Shown here piece by piece: positions 11,707 through 21,605 of a DNA stretch of 64,000 nucleotides (its first letter is position 1; every line of letters starts with the position of its first letter). Source of the stretch: Apoda limacodes (lineage: Eukaryota; Arthropoda; Insecta; Lepidoptera; Limacodidae); NCBI GenBank assembly GCA_946406115.1, contig OX291558.1, positions 16,670,205-16,734,204 on the forward strand, in the 5' to 3' direction. The notes under the pieces are model-generated. The model was not told where the DNA came from. It saw only the letters and a list, made by a program, of their open reading frames with translations, and searched no databases. Position numbers and translations under genes: made by a program.

Positions 11707-13150
11707 TTATATTTAATAAATATGAAAAAAAAAGCAATGGAAGGAAAGTAAGAGCAGTTTTTGATTAGAATAGTACCTATATAATTGTTTTGTAAAAAGT
11801 TACTATTTATCTCAAAAAGAATATAGATAGATTTTGAAATTTCTTAAATGTTTTCTAATAAGGGGCTTGTAAAAAATTTATTGAGTGATAAAAACGATGA
11901 ATATTTAATCAACTTCAACATACAATTCAAACAAATGCGATTGTATGATAAAAAGACAGTCACTGAAACAAGAACCAATTTCAATTTATCTTAGAAGTAT
12001 ATAAATAAATTAAATCTAAGTATATATAAACAAAAATGCTTACTAATTGTATCACTTGTCTTGAAATCTAAAACAGAAAATCATCATCAACATTAGATTA
12101 AAATAATATAATATAAATCTAAAGTTATCTAAATCATACAAATAAATCTAATTCAAGGAAATCAGTAAATGACTGCTTTTTAATTTTTCTTTCATATAAT
12201 GTAATAAACGTTGTCTTACAATTCATATGGCTGCATAGATTCCAAGTCAAAATATTCAACAAAATTTTCCTTATACGTCAAAAGTTGCTCTCCTAATTGA
12301 CTTGAAACCGTATAAAAGGAATTTCAAATGAATGTCTCCGTTTGATTAACTAAGAAATAGGGTATGATGTAGATATCAGATAATTTAATATTATTTTTAG
12401 ACTTTCTTCAATAATGTTAAATATTTTTCTTCTAATATCTTTTTAAAATAAAGCTCAATTTATTATTATATGATTAGATATACTTATGAATTAGCATAAT
12501 GTTTTTTTTTTTAATTCAGAAGTTAATCTCCAAATATCTATTCAATATGCATGATACTGATGATAAATATAATTTTGATTATAATAAGTTTTACCACATG
12601 TGCAAGTTTAATGGACTTAAATAGCTGTAGGCACAAATTTATAATAAATAAGTGTTGAAATTTTTTAAAAAGTACAAAAAGTTTTTTAATTATTGACAAT
12701 TGAAAAACCGACAAAATTTATCCTTATCCTGTTTTTTTTTTTAATTTCTAACACATAGAGCAACACGGCTAGGGCTTGCAATTCGAATATTCGCTATTTT
12801 AAATTCAAATAATTGATGTTAAGTAAATATTCGAATATTTAATAAATTACATGATGTGTTTTAATGTTCGCGACTCGTAAACATCACGTGAGCTAGTGTA
12901 AAGAGGCTATAAAGTGATATAGAGGCTCGAAAATGTTCCTCGGTGATATGTTTATTAGGCAACGGCAGGTAACAAAGCTAAAAACTGGCAAAATCGTTTC
13001 ATAGAAATCTGAGCTATTGGAAACCCTCAATCTTGAATTTCTATGGACTTCTATGGTGATTAACTTGACACTATGCTAAAGATATCTCGGAAGTCAGAAA
13101 AATAAGGCAGCTGGCGATGAGGAAATATCAGCACACAGCTTAAATAGTTG
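11707..13150. other. AT-rich DNA without recognised gene
   Basis: About 1.4 kb, very AT-rich. At 12770-12850 the phrase ATTCGAATATTCG and a second AATATTCGAATATTT give small palindromes after 'GGCTAGGGCTTGCAATTCG', which might be one end of a degraded hAT-like element. No partner end was found. Confidence 0.5.
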
Positions 13151-13444
13151 CAAGCTGAAGTGGCACTGAGCTGACGAAGACCTTTGGGTAGTTGGTTTCT
13201 CTCGCGTTTTTCTCATGATTTCCAGAGTCTCTGGCTGGACACGTCTGTCCAAGGACCGACGGCCGATGGAGCAGACGTGTCCTAGAGTGAAGACCGCGTA
13301 TGAAAGGGCGAAGCGTGGGACGCCCTTCAGCCCGGTGGACCGACAACCTTAAAAGGGTGGCTGGTGGTGGCTAGATGCGGAAGGCAGAGGACTGGGAGAA
13401 GTGGTGCGCCATAGAGGAGGCATGTGATAATGATGATGATGATG
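13151..13444 (+). pseudogene. RTE-type reverse transcriptase C-terminal relic 2
   Basis: It begins with KLKWH-stop-ADED, equivalent to the 'LKWQWAGH' hallmark. After frameshifts a frame near 13318 reads VGRPSARWTDNLKRVAGGG, then a stop where the family has W (TAG for TGG), then MRKAEDWEKWCAIEEACDN. The element ends in a (GAT)n tail at 13427-13444, as RTE elements normally do. It is 5' truncated and dead, but the 3' end is complete. Confidence 0.85.
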
Positions 13445-13611
13445 AGTATTTGGTATTAAACTGATGTTGTCATTATGTCACAGTTTATTCAGAAACTACA
13501 TAGCTTTTGTCTATAAATTTGTATATTAGCAGACTGTTTAATGTATAATGACATCAATTCCAAAATCAGTTACTGTATACATATAAGATAGTTTGCATAA
13601 CGTCACAACAC

Positions 13612-13700
13612 ACCCATATCATGATGTGGGAAACAGCCCATTTTCACCAGCCACTTCTGCGTGACAGGTGACAAGCCCATCACCGTCTCTGGTAAGTATA
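13612..13700 (+). repeat. Interspersed repeat family G, copy 2
   Basis: ATCATGATGTGGGAAACAGC, CCACTTCTGCGTGACAGG and AAGCCCATCACCG align in order with 8296-8400. The family is unclassified. Confidence 0.45.
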
Positions 13701-14600
13701 GTGTATCAGCCACGTACTTTATAAATGTATTTATCCCATAAGTCATAAATCACTAACTTAGGAGTAATAATATACCCCCTTTGACAGTTCTTGGCAAAGT
13801 ATAATAAGTCAGAATTGAGTATTAAATAAATACTTTACTTAGCTCTTATATAACGTTTTTTGTACAAAGGTTTTTTTTGATAAGCTTTTGAGTGACGTGC
13901 CACCACAGGAGATTTCAAATTATACTTTTCTTTTATAAATACTTTTTATAGATAGACTTTTTAGATAAATTTTTGAGCGACGGAGATCTCAGAGTTGATA
14001 GTGACTTGGCTGTACAAGTTATATAATATAATATTTTAAACCATTGTGGAAACAAAAATAATTGCAGTAAGGCAAGGTAGTGCTTATTTAAAATATATAT
14101 AAAGAACTTAATATGACTCATCCATTAAAATTAAAAACGGATAAAGCTAGAAATATGAAATTTCAAGGTTTCTTTTATGACGTAAAGATTTAAAAAACGA
14201 TTTTGCAAAATTCATCCCCTAAGAGGGTAAAATAGGAGTAGCAAATTTTTACGAAAATCTGTCAGTTTGGCCTATTGGGTGGATATCAAGCATGACGTGT
14301 ATACTCGTTTTTTGGAAAATCATCTCCGTATTCAAAGTAAGAGTTACAACTTTATATAGTACTTCGGTTATTTTCGATAATAAAAGCATGAAAATTGGCA
14401 TTAATCTTCTTGGATGCAGATAACGATTGACGTTTTTTAGCTTCCAGAGGGGGGAGGGGAGGGGAAAAATAAAGTTTTGTACAGGTTCTACCACTTTAAA
14501 CGACGGGAATAGTAAAATTACGCGGACAACACCGTAGGGAACCAGCAATTTAGCTATAAATTATACAAAGCATTGCTAGCGTATATAGTTAACCTCTTTA
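13701..14600. other. Intergenic DNA without recognised gene
   Basis: No gene or RNA is recognised. A G-rich tract (GGGGGGAGGGGAGGGG) lies at 14449-14465. Two imperfect copies of GATAAGCTTTTGAGTGACG are at 13879 and 13962. Confidence 0.45.
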
Positions 14601-14608
14601 AAGCATAA

Positions 14609-15349
14609 ATGAGCATTGCTATTTTGTTCATAAATCTAATTAATAGTTTAATGACATATGGTATCCTATTGTGGGGTAGCGTTGCTGATGTAAATACAAT
14701 ATTTTTGTTACAAAAAAGGGCAATTCGTGCTATTTATAAATTAGGATCTAGGATATCTCTGAGGGATAGGTTTAGGGAAGTAAATATTTTAACTTTACAG
14801 TCGCAGTACATATATGAAAATATTTTATATGTACATAAAAATATCAATAGTTTCAGCAAGAAAAGTGACGTTCGCAAAGTAAATACTAGAAGTAAAAATA
14901 AGCTGTTGGTGCATGATACACGTCTACACAAAATAAGGCACTCTTTTATAGGGCAATGTATACACTTTTACAACAAAGTTTCCAATAATATTCAAAAGCT
15001 ATCAATAAGTAAATTTAAATCTTTTATCAAACAAGTTCTTTGTAAAAAAGCATACTACAATATTTCAGACTATGTTAATGATAAAAATCCTTGGGAGTGA
15101 AGATGCTCAATAATCAAAATTGTACAGCTTAAAATTTTTATTTAAAACATTTATTGTATTTTTAGTTTTTATGATTATTTTAAAAGAGTTACTATCGAGT
15201 TTCTTGCCGGATTCTTCTCGGTAGAAATCAACAACATTGTGAACCGGATTTCAAAAAATAATATTGCATAACTTTGACGATTCAAAAGTGATTGTAAAAT
15301 CCTTATTTGAATAAAACATTTTGACTTTGACTTTGACTTTGACTAACTT
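14609..15349 (+). pseudogene. LINE C: C-terminal part of a non-LTR pol plus 3' UTR
   Basis: The 163-codon open frame 14609-15100 matches the C-terminal region of a lepidopteran non-LTR polymerase: SLMTYGILLWGS at the start, LQKRAIRAIYKLGSR about residues 35-50, VHKNIN, VNTRSKNKL, LHKIRHSF and DYVNDKNPW just before the stop. The reverse transcriptase catalytic domain is missing, so the insertion is 5' truncated; the ATG at 14609 is probably incidental. The 3' UTR contains TTTCTTGCCGGATTCTTCTC (15200), ATAACTTTGACGATTCAAAA (15267) and ends with (TTTGAC)n at 15320-15347. The frame is still open, so the insertion may be fairly young. Two further 3' ends of this family occur at 35782 (minus) and 60040 (plus). 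Confidence 0.85.
15320..15347 (+). repeat. (TTTGAC)n 3' tail of LINE C
   Basis: About four copies of TTGACT follow GAATAAAACATTTTGAC. This short tandem tail is the retrotransposition end of the element above. Confidence 0.85.
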
Positions 15350-15904
15350 CTTTCTTAAATACCTTAATTTTACTGTTTGAGCTGTATAAGCGATAGAGCC
15401 GAATTGATCTAAGTAACTGGAAAAAAAAAGTAGTTCGATGTTATTTCTAATAAATAACATTACTAAAGCTACCTTAAATTGAAAACAGTCTGTATTGACA
15501 AGAAATTGATCAAACGAATAAATTGTTTGTTTGTTTTGATGTTTACGTTTCGTTTATTAATGATTGTTTCTTTGTTTGCACAAATAATATTTTATTGGCC
15601 TGAAGTTTGTATTCAGTAAGATTAAATATAATTTTTTAGTAATAAAATGTCTAAACTGACAATTTATGAGTGGAATAAAAATTAAGTAGAGTTTTAAATA
15701 CGTAAATGTTTCAATAGAAAAATGAAAATGACAAGTTCATAGATTTAGATTCAAATCAGTATTTGAAGTTTTGTTCCTTTATAACTGAATAAAATTTTAA
15801 TGTTTCCGTATTAGGAAAGTCATAATTGTTAAAGTACTTCATACTTTTTTGATCTTCATTGTAGGCAATTTAAATCTTATATAACGAAAAAATGTTATTG
15901 GACA

Positions 15905-16060
15905 TTATACACAAAAAAATTCGTTTTATACACCCATGCTCAGGTCAACCACAAGATGTTCATCACATACATAGATGTTTGTCGTTTGCGAGGATCAAAC
16001 CCACGCGTTCTGTAGGCTTGGCAGGCATTTAGGCCACTGAGAATATTTTATCTCAATGCA
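15905..16060 (-). mobile_element. tRNA-headed SINE, copy 2 (5' part)
   Basis: Read on the minus strand, it has 'CAGTGGCCTAAATGCCTGCC' (head) and the box-B-like GGGTTTGATCC (about 15992-16002), then the family body 'ACAAACATCTATGTATGTGA', 'GAACATCTTGTGGTTGACCTGAGC' and 'GGGTGTATAAAAC'. The distal tail is missing. Confidence 0.7.
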
Positions 16061-16904
16061 CTGAGCAGTCAAATTAATCTTTGGTAAAATATTCAATAAA
16101 CTATAGCTTTTTATAAATGAGAAATAATAGACTAGATATTAATATATTGAAAAGTTATATGCCACTTTATTTTTTAAGTTTGTTGGTTGAAATCTACCTG
16201 GACCTTTAAAATGGCATCGGATACGCTTAGTAATACAATTTATAGTGTTTTGCATTATTTCATTTTAGATTCTACTTGATCATTAAAAAAAAAATTATTG
16301 GAAAATATTAAATATACTTAGAATAGGTGCAAGCATTATTAACTAAGTAAGTATATAAAATTTCTACTTTAAATATAATATTATATGAACTCTCTCTAAA
16401 CATTAGGAAAATAAACGAGAATATTCAGTACGGTTTCGGATTACACACCTTTGTATTCTGTAGAAACCGATTGAATAGACCTCCAAGAAATCGATACGCA
16501 ATGGAAGCCTGCTATTTCTGTCTTCAAAGTAAATCGTATTAGCTGTCTATTAGCTATTGTGTTCACTTTAGATATCAATTACCGTTCTTCTCCAATGATT
16601 TTTATATGCTTCTTAAAAATTCAGGCACTCTAGATATATTTAATATGTCATGATGATTAGTGTTGGACTACTCACCCAGAAGTCTTAGGTTCATTAGTTT
16701 AATAACCTTTATTTAAAATTTAGAAAAAGCATTCTTTTTATATTTTTTTGTAGTAGGTATGGGATATTATATGGTATATATTTTTAGTTAATTTATGTTA
16801 TTTATCTAAATTTCTTTAATAAATAAAACGTTATGAATTTCAATATTAATGTTAAAGAGCAATAGTAAAGAACTATTTTTCTAATAAATAACATTTTTTT
16901 ATAC
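16061..16904. other. AT-rich DNA without recognised gene
   Basis: About 0.85 kb. No ORF with homology, no RNA gene and no clear repeat were seen. Confidence 0.55.
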
Positions 16905-17510
16905 CGCTAAGGTGGCAAACAAGCTTACGGTCCGACTGATGGTAAGCGGTCACCGTAGCCTATGGACGCTTAAAACAGCAGGGGTATCACTTGAGCGTTG
17001 CCGACCCTTCCAAAATCTAATAACTTCTTTCTTGAAGAACCCCATACTGTAGACCTTAGAAAAAACCTTAGCAGGGTCCTCACTCTACAACCCAAGCGTT
17101 TGCGGAAGAAAGTTTCTCTGAAACCTCCTACGCAAATCTTTCGGCTCTAAAGTGAGAGAATAATGAATTCCCTGCCGATGGCAAGCGGTATGATGGTAGA
17201 TAGTAGCCGTGGGCATCATTTCAAATAATTCCTTAGAACACATTCCATTGTAAAAGCGGTAGAACACACACAGGAAGGCAAAGTCTCCTCAGATTTAATG
17301 GCTCGATACGGTAAGTGAGTTTGGGATCGTCAAAAATTCTTACACGGTTGAATCGAGTCAAAAGGGCCAAGCTGGTATCCGGGTGCACCCACCCAGATCC
17401 CGCAGATGGCCTTTACAACTACACGCGGACTAACTTTTGCTGCGGTGCTGCTTGCACTCTTCAGCGAAAAGTTGGGGCGGTTTGCGCAAGGGTGTCCTAG
17501 ACACGAACCT
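16905..17510 (-). pseudogene. LINE B (CR1-like) pol C-terminus and 3' tail
   Basis: Minus-strand translation, with frameshifts, gives ICGIWVGAPGYQL (about 17400), then an LPSCVCSTAF segment near 17275. A 60-codon frame (17267-17085) has FYRFYNGMCSKELFE, YHHTACHRQGIH and FQRNFLPQT. Near 17040-16985 come MGFFKKEVIRFWKGRQRS and then a stop. These are the ordered C-terminal hallmarks of the family whose RT domain is at 8985-9715 ('SRNFLP', 'KGRQR'). The 3' UTR ends CGGTGACCGCTTACCATCAG...GCTTGTTTGCCACC. It lies immediately 3' of the Jockey fragment in the same orientation. Confidence 0.8.
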
Positions 17511-17681
17511 CGGCTTGGGCAACCGCTCTTAGAAACTAAAATTTGTATCTAGCTAAATTTTACCGCCGTTTCGAAAAAAAGCAAAGGCGTTCTGAAGAGA
17601 AGAAATGGCAAGAAACTCTTCAGCCCTCGCCTATTATTATTTAAATGTAACTAATCGAAGCGCCCGGGTATATTAGTGAAC
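17511..17681 (-). other. 3' UTR-like segment between Jockey and LINE B fragments
   Basis: On the minus strand this stretch follows the Jockey stop and holds 'GAAGAGTTTCTTGCCATTTC' and a degraded A/T-rich tail. It is most likely Jockey 3' UTR joined to the truncated LINE B. The exact junction cannot be fixed without a consensus. Confidence 0.4.
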
Positions 17682-17699
17682 CTAGTATACCCGTGCGCT
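17659..17699. repeat. 14-bp-stem hairpin downstream of the Jockey ORF
   Basis: AGCGCCCGGGTATA (17659-17672) pairs with TATACCCGTGCGCT (17686-17699), one mismatch, 13-base loop. In minus-strand orientation it lies at the Jockey stop codon/3' UTR. It could be a 3' structure recognised by the reverse transcriptase or a chance GC palindrome. Confidence 0.55.
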
Positions 17700-19426
17700 C
17701 GAGTGTGTGTGTGTGTGAAAATTAAACTGTCTAATGATCCATCGCCGCCGGCGGCGACGTATTCTGTATATATTTCTATGATCTGTGTTCGCGGACGCGA
17801 GCGCGGAAGGCGCTTGAGCTTCGAGCCTGCTGGTTATCTCATCGTCAGAGTCTGTTAGAACGTGCCTCGGATATCTAAATGGTCCTAAGGCCCCTCTATT
17901 GGAGGCATAGTTACAGAATTGCCTAATTAGGGGATTGGGGTGGGGGGCTGCCGACTCAAAGTAGCGTTTAGACGCATCTTTGATGAAGGCTTTTATGGTC
18001 GGAAGCTCGAAATCACTATGGAGATCGATGTTACGCATATAGTACGAGGCGCCGACTGCGCCTCACATTAAGCGTTTTTGTATGACTTGCAAGGAAGTAG
18101 TGTTGGTGTGACCAAACGCTACGCTCGCATATGTGAGTATGGGCCGAATACAAGTTTTGTAAAGCGTCACCTTATTTCTACGAGACATTTTACTGTACTT
18201 GTTTAACATTGGCTTAAGGCGACCGAGAACGAAGGCTGCTCGATCTCTTACTCTTTTAATGTGGGCTCTGAAATTAAGACGAGAGTCTAAAGTGACCTCT
18301 AAGTATTTGACCTTTTTAACCCACGGAATGGGTTGGCCATATAAGTGGACTGGGGTGAGTGGCCTTTACCGATTTTTTGCCCCGGGCAAAGTGCACTGCT
18401 GCACTTTTGTCGGGGTTAACCTCGATTCTCCATTTCCGAAACCAATAGCCTAAGGCGTTGGCGGCAGACTGGAGGGCCAGGCTTATTCGACGGACGTGTC
18501 GGTGAGAACATTAGAGCGCCGTATCGTCCGCGAAGAGCGCCACATTGACGTTAGAGGGACGAGGTATGTCGTTAGTGAATAAGGAATAGAGTGAAGGGGA
18601 AAGCACGGAGCCCTGGGGGATACCTGCACCTATGGGGTGGGGAGACGAATGACTTCGTTCTACGCGATAGCGAAAACTACGATCCCTAAGGAAGTCTCGC
18701 AAGATGAGCACGAGACGGTCTGGGACACCGAGATTGTACAGCTTGTAAATCAAGCCTTTATGCCAGACTTTATCGAAAGCCTTCGCTACATCGAAGAAGA
18801 GGGCTCCTGTTCTGAAAGGCTTAGGGGACCTATTGAGACCTTGGAGGATATGCTCCGTTATGGGTTGCACTTGATTGACGCACGAGTGATTAGCTCGAAA
18901 ACCGAACTGTTCGTCAATAAGAATGCCTTTAGACTGAACGTAGTCTTTCAGGCGAGAAAGGAGGAGTCGTTCATATAGTTTTCCCAAAGTCTTTAAGAGA
19001 CTAATGGGTCTATATGACGTGGCTACGTTACTTGATTTTCCCAGTTTAGGGATACCTATAACGTCAGCTTCTTTTCAAGAATCGGGAAAGATGCAATTAG
19101 CCATGGCCGCATTGAAGATGCTGACCAATAGAAGGAGGAGCTGAGCGGGGAGGATTTTTAGGAGTCGAGATCCCATCGGCACCCGGGGCCTCTTTGGGTT
19201 GTGAGTCTTTGATGATCTTTTCGACCTCAGAGATTGTTACGGGCGGAAGCGAGTCAAGTGGGGGAAGGGCCGCTCTCCGCTCCACTTCCCTGTCCACTTC
19301 ATCGACGTGAGTTTGGTCAGTGGGTTGATCGCTGAGCGAACACTGACTTTCTAGCGATTTGGCTAGGCATTCGGCCTTTTCGTCGTCGTCAAATGCAAAA
19401 TTTTCGGCGTGGAACTCCATATTTTA
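17682..19426 (-). pseudogene. Jockey-clade non-LTR retrotransposon pol, 5' truncated
   Basis: Read on the minus strand from 19420 it covers: a linker (19420-19097) ending in EKIIKDSQPKEAPGADGIS, the entry motif of Jockey RT; an RT fingers segment (19090-18990) with LLLLLVSIFNAAMANCIF, then YRPISLLKTLGKL; the RT core (18987-18511) with FGFRANHSC, ALFFDVAKAFDKVWH (first catalytic Asp), GIPQGSVLSPSLYSLF and LFADDTAL (catalytic DD); the thumb (18490-18040) with WFRKWRIEVNPDKSAA and RRNKVTLYKTCIRPILTYAS; and the C-terminus (18038-17682) with RNIDLHSDFELPTIK, FIKDASKRYFESA, PHPNPLI and PRHVLTDSDD. The endonuclease and ORF1 are missing. Stops and frameshifts at about 19040, 18500 and 18060 kill it. 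GC content is well above the surroundings. The element stops at a Helitron-like CTAG end at 19427. Confidence 0.9.
17704..17718. repeat. (GT)7 microsatellite
   Basis: An uninterrupted GT run lies within the C-terminal end of the Jockey fragment. It adds a run of Thr/His codons to the end of the minus-strand frame, so the true C-terminus of the protein has been altered or lies slightly upstream. Confidence 0.8.
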
Positions 19427-19662
19427 CTAGGTAATGAAGTTTTCTATAGCAACTATAGCTGTAGCTATAGTTCGTTTAAGCTCGGATATAGTTATTCCCG
19501 CGGGAACTTTTGAATTTTTTTTCAGCATAAAAGTAGCCTACGTCCTATTCTAGGACCTAACCTATATGTGTACCAAATTTTATCTCGATCCGTCCAGTGT
19601 GCAAAGCGTGATTGAGTAACAAACATTTAGACATAATTTCATAATTTATAATATTAGTAGGA
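19427..19662 (-). mobile_element. Helitron-like element (Lep1-type), minus strand
   Basis: CTAG at 19427-19430 is the 3' end. Reading leftwards, the family landmarks appear reversed: TAGCTGTAGCTATAG, TTATTCCCGCGGGAAC, GTAGCCTACGTCC, GATTGAGTAACAAACATTTA and TTATAATATTAGTAGGA, whose complement TCCTACTAATATTATAA is the 5' terminus. About 235 bp, non-coding. It sits exactly where the Jockey sequence stops and may have inserted into it; no Jockey sequence is recognised beyond 19662. Confidence 0.8.
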
Positions 19663-19836
19663 TAAAGCCGGCTACAAATTATTACGTGTTATATTACAAA
19701 GTATATACTATTTGTAGTCATGGCTTTGAGTCGATTACTTTTATAATTCAAATGAATCCTTTTGAATAGAGCTCATTAAAAAAACCCAATATTCAATCAT
19801 AGTATCTTCACTAGTGTTATCCTCAGAAGGCAGAAA

Positions 19837-19955
19837 CCAGTAGCTGGAAACAAGCCTACATCATTATGACGATAACAGCTTCTTATCACAAACCACTTTA
19901 GTTCTGTATGACAGGGAGTGAGCCTATCGCCGCCACACTGCTTTTGATACATAGT
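19837..19955 (+). repeat. Interspersed repeat family G, copy 3
   Basis: CACAAACCACTTTAGTTCTG, TGACAGGGAGTGAGCCTATCGCC and CACTGCTTTTGATAC align in order with 8330-8400. Confidence 0.45.
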
Positions 19956-20390
19956 ATTTGGACAAAAGGGATTTTCATGTTTCCATTCGTCATTAAGTCT
20001 TAGCTTCAAAACGAAAAGCGGTAAAGTAAAAGACCTGGCACAAAATAATAAAATATTTATTATCAAAAATTGATTTCTGTTATGAAAATGCTACTAATTT
20101 GTGCGTTTACAGTAATATTTTTTTAACGTGAACAGTGATTTTCTTTGTTTACACTAATGATCACTAGTGACAATTGCTGGTTTTAATTTTAAAATGCCAG
20201 TACCACCTGTAATAGAACATTGTGGTAATATTTCATACGTTGGAGTGCGTGCTAGGTTTGAAAATTTGTACTGTGCTCGTCATTCTTTACTTTATTTAAT
20301 GACTTAATCGTCGAGTTATTTTAAGTGAAAGCAAAATTTTAAATTATGTTCTACACTCGTAAGTACGGCTATCCATACAAATATTATAAA

Positions 20391-20640
20391 CTAGCTATTG
20401 CCCGCGGTTCCACCCGCCCTTAATTCGGTTATCGGTGTAGGATTTCATCGGCAACTCCGTAATTATGGAAAAAAACCGACTCACACTCGACATTTTCAAG
20501 TAGCCTATGTAGCCCGAGACTCAAACTATCTCCATTTCAAATTTTATCTTAATCAGTACAGCGGCTTGAGCGTAAAAAGGTCACAGACAGACAGACTGAC
20601 AAACAGATTTACTTTGACATTTATTATTATTTATATTGAC
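20391..20640 (-). mobile_element. Helitron-like element, minus strand
   Basis: It starts CTAGCTATTGCCCGCGGTTC (reverse of the CTAG end), continues with GTAGGATTTCATCGGCAACTCC, GACTCACACTCGACATTTTC, AAGTAGCCTATG and CAGACAGACAGACTGACAAA, and ends near an ATTTATTATTATTTATAT degraded 5' terminus. Full-length by landmarks, diverged. The 84-codon ORF inside it is incidental. Confidence 0.75.
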
Positions 20641-20979
20641 TGTCCCTTCTGACGCATCGTAATGGAAAATTCGGCATTTTCTTAAAGTTAGGTCCTAGTA
20701 TTTGACTAACCAAGGAACCTATTCCGTAATATATAAAAAAACAGTCATAGGCGAGACAAGATACGCCATCTTCTTTCGTCTGGCCACTTTGTATATCATA
20801 CATTTCAACTTGACCTACATATTTAGGTCGAGTGTACTTCAGTGAAAGTGGAAGCAACCTTGGAATAATTTTCTACACTCATAAATATTGCGATACCTCT
20901 TTTGAATTTATGAGTATTGGTAAAGTTTCTTACAGAATTTAGAATAAAGCATTTCTAGACACGATAAAGTAATATTGTT

Positions 20980-21500
20980 TTTAGGGTTCCGTACCACAAA
21001 AGGAAAAAAGGAAATCTGTCTGTTTGTCTGTCTATCTGTCTCAGTATGTCAGTCTGTCTCTGTCTGTAAGTCTGTCTCAGTCTGTCAGTCTGTCTCTGAC
21101 TGTCAGTCTGTCTCTGACTGTCGGTCTGTCTCAAGACCCTTTTTTTCAGGAATGCGTGAAGGTATCAAGTTGAAATTATTATGAAATACTAAGGTCTATG
21201 ATCCCCTGAATCTGTAAAAAAATTAAACTTGTAAGTAAACGCATAAAAAAAAATGGGTTTGAAATACGGTCATTTTTGTTGCATATTTTGGCATAAATGA
21301 AAACCTATGGGGTACTTCTCGTTGTCCTAGAATCATGTAATTTGACACGGAGTAAGGTTTTACATCACATATATAGGAAAAAAATGATAATTTGTAATTA
21401 TAACACATTAAAAAAAGTTTGTCCGTCTGTATGTCAAGACCACATTTACTCAAGAACGCGTTATTTTTGTCTCCTACAGGGTACAAATCAGTGAGGTGAG
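20980..21500 (+). mobile_element. Interspersed element with GGTTCCGTACC end and (TCTG)n tract
   Basis: It begins TTTTTAGGGTTCCGTACCAC, then AAAAGG-rich sequence, a 115-bp TCTG/TCTC/TCAG tract, 'AAGACCCTTTTTTTCAGGAA', 'AAGGTATCAAGTTGAAAT' and 'AAACCTATGGGGTACTTCTC'. This is a high-copy lepidopteran family distinct in its interior from copies A-D but sharing the terminal GGTTCCGTACC. The opposite end (GTACGGAACC) is not present, so it is truncated. Confidence 0.65.
21017..21132. repeat. Imperfect (TCTG)n microsatellite
   Basis: Repeats of CTGTCTGT(C/A) with CAGT interruptions over about 115 bases, an internal part of the element above. The ORF across it (CQSVSVC-type repeats) is a by-product. 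Confidence 0.85.
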
Positions 21501-21529
21501 AAATTTTTAATAATTTTAATTTTAAATTT

Positions 21530-21605
21530 TTATGGATGGCCGCCCTACCAAGAACCGAACTCGGGACCTTCGACATGGCAGTTCAAAGTTCTACCAACAG
21601 CAAGA
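21530..21605 (-). mobile_element. SINE-like tRNA-headed fragment
   Basis: On the minus strand GGTAGAACTTTGAACTGCC is followed by GTCCCGAGTTCGGTTC, a box-A/box-B-like arrangement about 35 bases apart. No body or tail of the SINE families could be followed. Confidence 0.4.

Noticed and set aside
18637..18978. 113-codon plus-strand ORF
   Set aside because: It lies opposite the Jockey reverse transcriptase core; the minus-strand frame has the catalytic motifs, so this is a shadow.
21001..21132. CRISPR-like regularly spaced TCTG repeats
   Set aside because: A simple microsatellite inside a eukaryotic interspersed element; no spacers of uniform size.
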